Part shown: piece by piece, positions 14,088-15,510 of the stretch
Numbering within the stretch: position 1 is the first letter of the stretch
How the letters are laid out: each line of letters starts with the position of its first letter
Assembly (NCBI GenBank): GCA_964447315.1
Contig: CAYURQ010000019.1
Location: 1-15,510 of the forward strand
DNA: 15,510 nt
Reading direction: 5' to 3'
Source: MWBV01 sp964447315
GTDB taxonomy: Archaea; Nanobdellota; Nanobdellia; Pacearchaeales; GW2011-AR1
Notes under the pieces: model-generated
What the model saw: the letters and a program-made list of their open reading frames with translations, nothing else
Database searches by the model: none
Told to the model about the DNA's origin: nothing
Translations under genes and position numbers: made by a program

Positions 14088-14095
14088 GTTATAAA
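14088..14095 (-). promoter_or_regulatory. TATA box of the methyltransferase-racemase gene
   Basis: Minus-strand TTTATAAC is centred 26 bases before the ATG whose first base is 14065, again the leaderless distance. Confidence 0.6.
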
Positions 14096-14117
14096 TTTTT
14101 TGATATTCTTGGTATTT

Positions 14118-14153
14118 GGACTCCCCCTCTTTTGCTTCTTTTTCTAAAAGAAG
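14118..14153. repeat. Right arm of inverted repeat and right copy of direct repeat
   Basis: GGACTCCCCCT (14118-14128) is the reverse complement of 12744-12754. It runs into TTTTGCTTCTTTT-TCT-AAAAGAAG (14130-14153), the second copy of the repeat at 11881-11904. Two different repeat systems thus meet just outside the promoter of the methyltransferase-racemase gene. Confidence 0.6.
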
Positions 14154-14186
14154 AATGAGATTTAGAAAGAGTGAAAATTTAATTGC

Positions 14187-14307
14187 GTATAACATCGCGA
14201 TTAAACAACCCGTAGGGCTCGAGCGGAACGAAGTGACCTCGAGTGTTTTTCCGTAGGAAAAATATGGGAAATTTCTGCAAGAAATTTCTTTTTAATCGCT
14301 GTTCATT
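14187..14307 (+). repeat. attC-like recombination site (site 4)
   Basis: The left core GTATAAC (14187-14193), spacer ATC and arm GCGATTAAA (14197-14205) pair perfectly with TTTAATCGC (14291-14299), followed by T and GTTCATT (14301-14307). The centre has CCC-GTA-GGG, two CTCGAG copies (14218 and 14238), TTTTTCC-GTA-GGAAAAA (14246-14262) and GAAATTTCT-GCA-AGAAATTTC (14268-14288). Total 121 bases. The AAC and GTT triplets are intact; the outer bases deviate from consensus. Confidence 0.6.
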
Positions 14308-14349
14308 TTCCCGAGCGTAATGAAATGAAGCGAGAGCCTGCAAGGCGTG
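14308..14349 (+). repeat. Post-core repeat, copy 5
   Basis: CCCGAGCGTAATGAAATGAA then GCGAGAGC, GCCTGCAAGGC and GTGG. It matches copy 4 apart from the inserted TGAAATGAA, and the same TGAAATGAAG is found in the left-edge copy at 8922-8931. Confidence 0.6.
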
Positions 14350-14497
14350 GCACGAGCGGAACGAACAAAGTGAGTGACCTCATGAGTTTCCAATTTCCGA
14401 AAATTCTTTGATATCGTAGTTGCTGAAAATTGTCTTTAAAATTGTCGTTGGTGGTGGAAAGAGCGCGCTTTTTTGCCTTCTTTTTGAAGAAAAAGAA
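14350..14497. other. Gene-free stretch ending in a GCGCGC-hairpin motif
   Basis: After the repeat come CGGAACGAACAAAGTGAGTG and an AT-rich stretch with no convincing gene. At 14463-14497 GCGCGC is followed by a T-run and TTCTTTTT-GAAG-AAAAAGAA, a stem similar to those at 11881 and 14130. GCGCGC plus a T-rich run also occurs at 11873 and at the window end (15491). A reverse frame of 80 codons here is made of repeat sequence and is not credible. Confidence 0.5.
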
Positions 14498-14546
14498 AAT
14501 TGGACGCTTTGCAAAAATTAATAAATAATCTAAAATAAATAACACT

Positions 14547-15452
14547 ATGGTTTATGGTTATGATACAAATAAAGAATTTGTAGATAAATCTTATCAGCTT
14601 CTTGACAAAATGGAGGCCAAGGGTTTGTGGAATAAAGACACTTTGGTGATTGGTTTAGATAAGTCAGTTCGGCCGCTGGCTTACACTTTGAGGAAATTGT
14701 CTTTGGAAGAAAAACGCGAAACTCCGGACATCCGGTTTTTTAATTATTCTACAAATCATTTTAGAAAAGAAGAATTAACAGATAAGGAAATAGGGAAAAT
14801 ATCTAAAGAAATTCAAAAAAAGATTAACCCATTTAATTTTAAAAAATATAATCGAGTAGTCCTTCTAGATGACCATATTTATAGTGGCAAAAGTTTAAAA
14901 GAATCTAAAAGAATTTTTAAAGATTATTTTTCAAAATCAAAAAATAATCCAGAAATAAATCTTGCCGCACTAGGAACAGACATGGGGAATAGTGAAACAC
15001 TTAATAAAGAGGATTTTATTTTTGTAGATGAATATGTCCTAAAAGCTGATGAATATGCTACAGGAATAAACGATAGAAAGTTTGAAAAAAGATGGTACGA
15101 ATTGTTTAAGAAAAAACCTTTATTTGAGACTTCAGTTCCGATTAAATATCACACTAAAAGAGAGAGGTTTGTGAATAACAGACAACAACTTTCTCGCGAC
15201 ATAAAACAATATCTTCATGAAAAACATCCTGAAAAAGTTTTTGAGAAAAAAAGGGGTTTGGAAAAAATAATTTCGGGCATTTTTATTTTTTCTTTTGTTC
15301 TTGGTTTGTTTTTGTCTCGCGGAGATTTGACTGGAAATGTTGTTGGAAATTCTGAAACCGCCCATAAAGTTTTAGGAATTGTTTTAGTTCTTATTGGAAT
15401 TGGAGGGTTTTTTGTTTATAGAAATTTAAAAGGAAAAGTGTTCAATAAATAA
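14547..15452 (+). CDS. Phosphoribosyltransferase-like protein with C-terminal membrane hairpin
   Basis: The middle contains a PRPP-loop motif, RVVLLDDHIYSGKSL (103-117), matching the VLLDDxxxTGxT signature of type I phosphoribosyltransferases with serine in place of the first threonine. The N-terminal half (VIGLDKSVRPLAYTL, 34-48) fits the first strand and loop of that fold. After a basic linker (KRERF, KRGLEK) come two hydrophobic segments, 240-257 and 274-291, separated by SRGDLTGNVVG. A short segment of that LTGNVVG type before a membrane helix is familiar from DPANN proteins. The 301-residue protein would be anchored with the enzyme domain in the cytoplasm. The reaction is unknown; a regulatory PRT-like role is possible. 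It follows site 4 and could be a last cassette or the chromosomal gene beyond the array. Confidence 0.75.
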   Translation: MVYGYDTNKEFVDKSYQLLDKMEAKGLWNKDTLVIGLDKSVRPLAYTLRKLSLEEKRETPDIRFFNYSTNHFRKEELTDKEIGKISKEIQKKINPFNFKKYNRVVLLDDHIYSGKSLKESKRIFKDYFSKSKNNPEINLAALGTDMGNSETLNKEDFIFVDEYVLKADEYATGINDRKFEKRWYELFKKKPLFETSVPIKYHTKRERFVNNRQQLSRDIKQYLHEKHPEKVFEKKRGLEKIISGIFIFSFVLGLFLSRGDLTGNVVGNSETAHKVLGIVLVLIGIGGFFVYRNLKGKVFNK

Positions 15453-15473
15453 TTTCGGCGAAGCTGACTATCT

Positions 15474-15510
15474 GTTTTCGTAGAAAACCCGCGCGCTCTT
15501 TCTTGGGGTT
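15474..15510 (+). repeat. Start of another hairpin and GCGCGC repeat, cut by the window edge
   Basis: GTTTTC-GTA-GAAAAC (15474-15488) is a perfect GNA-loop hairpin followed by GCGCGCTCTTTCTTGG, the start of the motif seen at 11873 and 14463. It suggests that the array continues past the window. Confidence 0.5.

Noticed and set aside
8889..14349. CRISPR array
   Set aside because: The repeats are irregularly spaced by whole genes, differ in sequence and do not alternate with short uniform spacers.
8889..14349. Insertion sequences or MITEs as the only explanation of the repeats
   Set aside because: No transposase and no constant target duplications are seen, and the conserved AAC/GTT cores with asymmetric spacers fit attC better. 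Small inverted-repeat units inside the array may still be MITE-like.
14303..14545. Reverse 80-codon reading frame
   Set aside because: It is made of the post-core repeat and hairpins, has no family features and no promoter.

Overview
The window looks like an AT-rich archaeal genome, most likely a DPANN lineage such as Pacearchaeota or Woesearchaeota. The evidence is an archaeal-type D-aminoacyl-tRNA deacylase, TTTATATA-like boxes about 26 bases before start codons with almost no leader, few Shine-Dalgarno sites, and a C-terminal LTGNVVG-plus-membrane tail of a kind I associate with these groups. The lineage is an inference; no rRNA or tRNA gene is visible.

Region 1 (1-6144) is a glycan metabolism island. 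On the + strand are the end of an (alpha/alpha)6-barrel glycosidase and a GH130 mannoside phosphorylase/hydrolase. Converging on them is a three-gene minus-strand operon: a GT4 glycosyltransferase fused to an (alpha/alpha)6 domain, a PIG-L deacetylase, and a second GT4 glycosyltransferase. Together they could build, deacetylate and trim a surface or storage glycan, possibly mannose-containing.

Region 2 (6145-8870) is housekeeping. dtdA is read leftward. A tightly coupled rightward operon holds a small membrane protein, a bacterial-type pyruvoyl aspartate decarboxylase (panD), a HxGH nucleotidyltransferase and an endonuclease IV-like protein. The two directions share a 36-base space with interleaved promoters.

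Region 3 (about 8889-14350, perhaps to the window end) is the unusual part. It is an accessory array of single genes and gene pairs separated by GC-rich, hairpin-rich elements. Three elements (10311-10406, 11690-11773, 14187-14307) share one plan: a 7-mer ending in AAC, the spacer ATC, a 9-11 base stem arm, a variable centre with small GNA-loop hairpins, the matching arm, a T, and a 7-mer beginning with GTT. This is the architecture of integron attC sites; one copy (11690-11773) matches RYYYAAC and GTTRRRY exactly. Two further copies are decayed (8889-8947, 9702-9791). I interpret the region as an archaeal integron-like cassette array. No integrase is visible here, so it is either a cluster of attC sites lacking an integrase or the tail of a larger integron.

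The cargo is diverse: an unrecognised 195-residue protein, a NUDIX hydrolase, a cyclodipeptide synthase, a small SET-domain protein, a secreted or anchored JAMM-like metalloprotease, a methyltransferase fused to an aspartate/glutamate racemase, and a membrane-anchored phosphoribosyltransferase-like protein. Most cargo genes carry their own TATA box at the leaderless distance, so each unit seems to bring its own promoter. The cargo includes genes on both strands.
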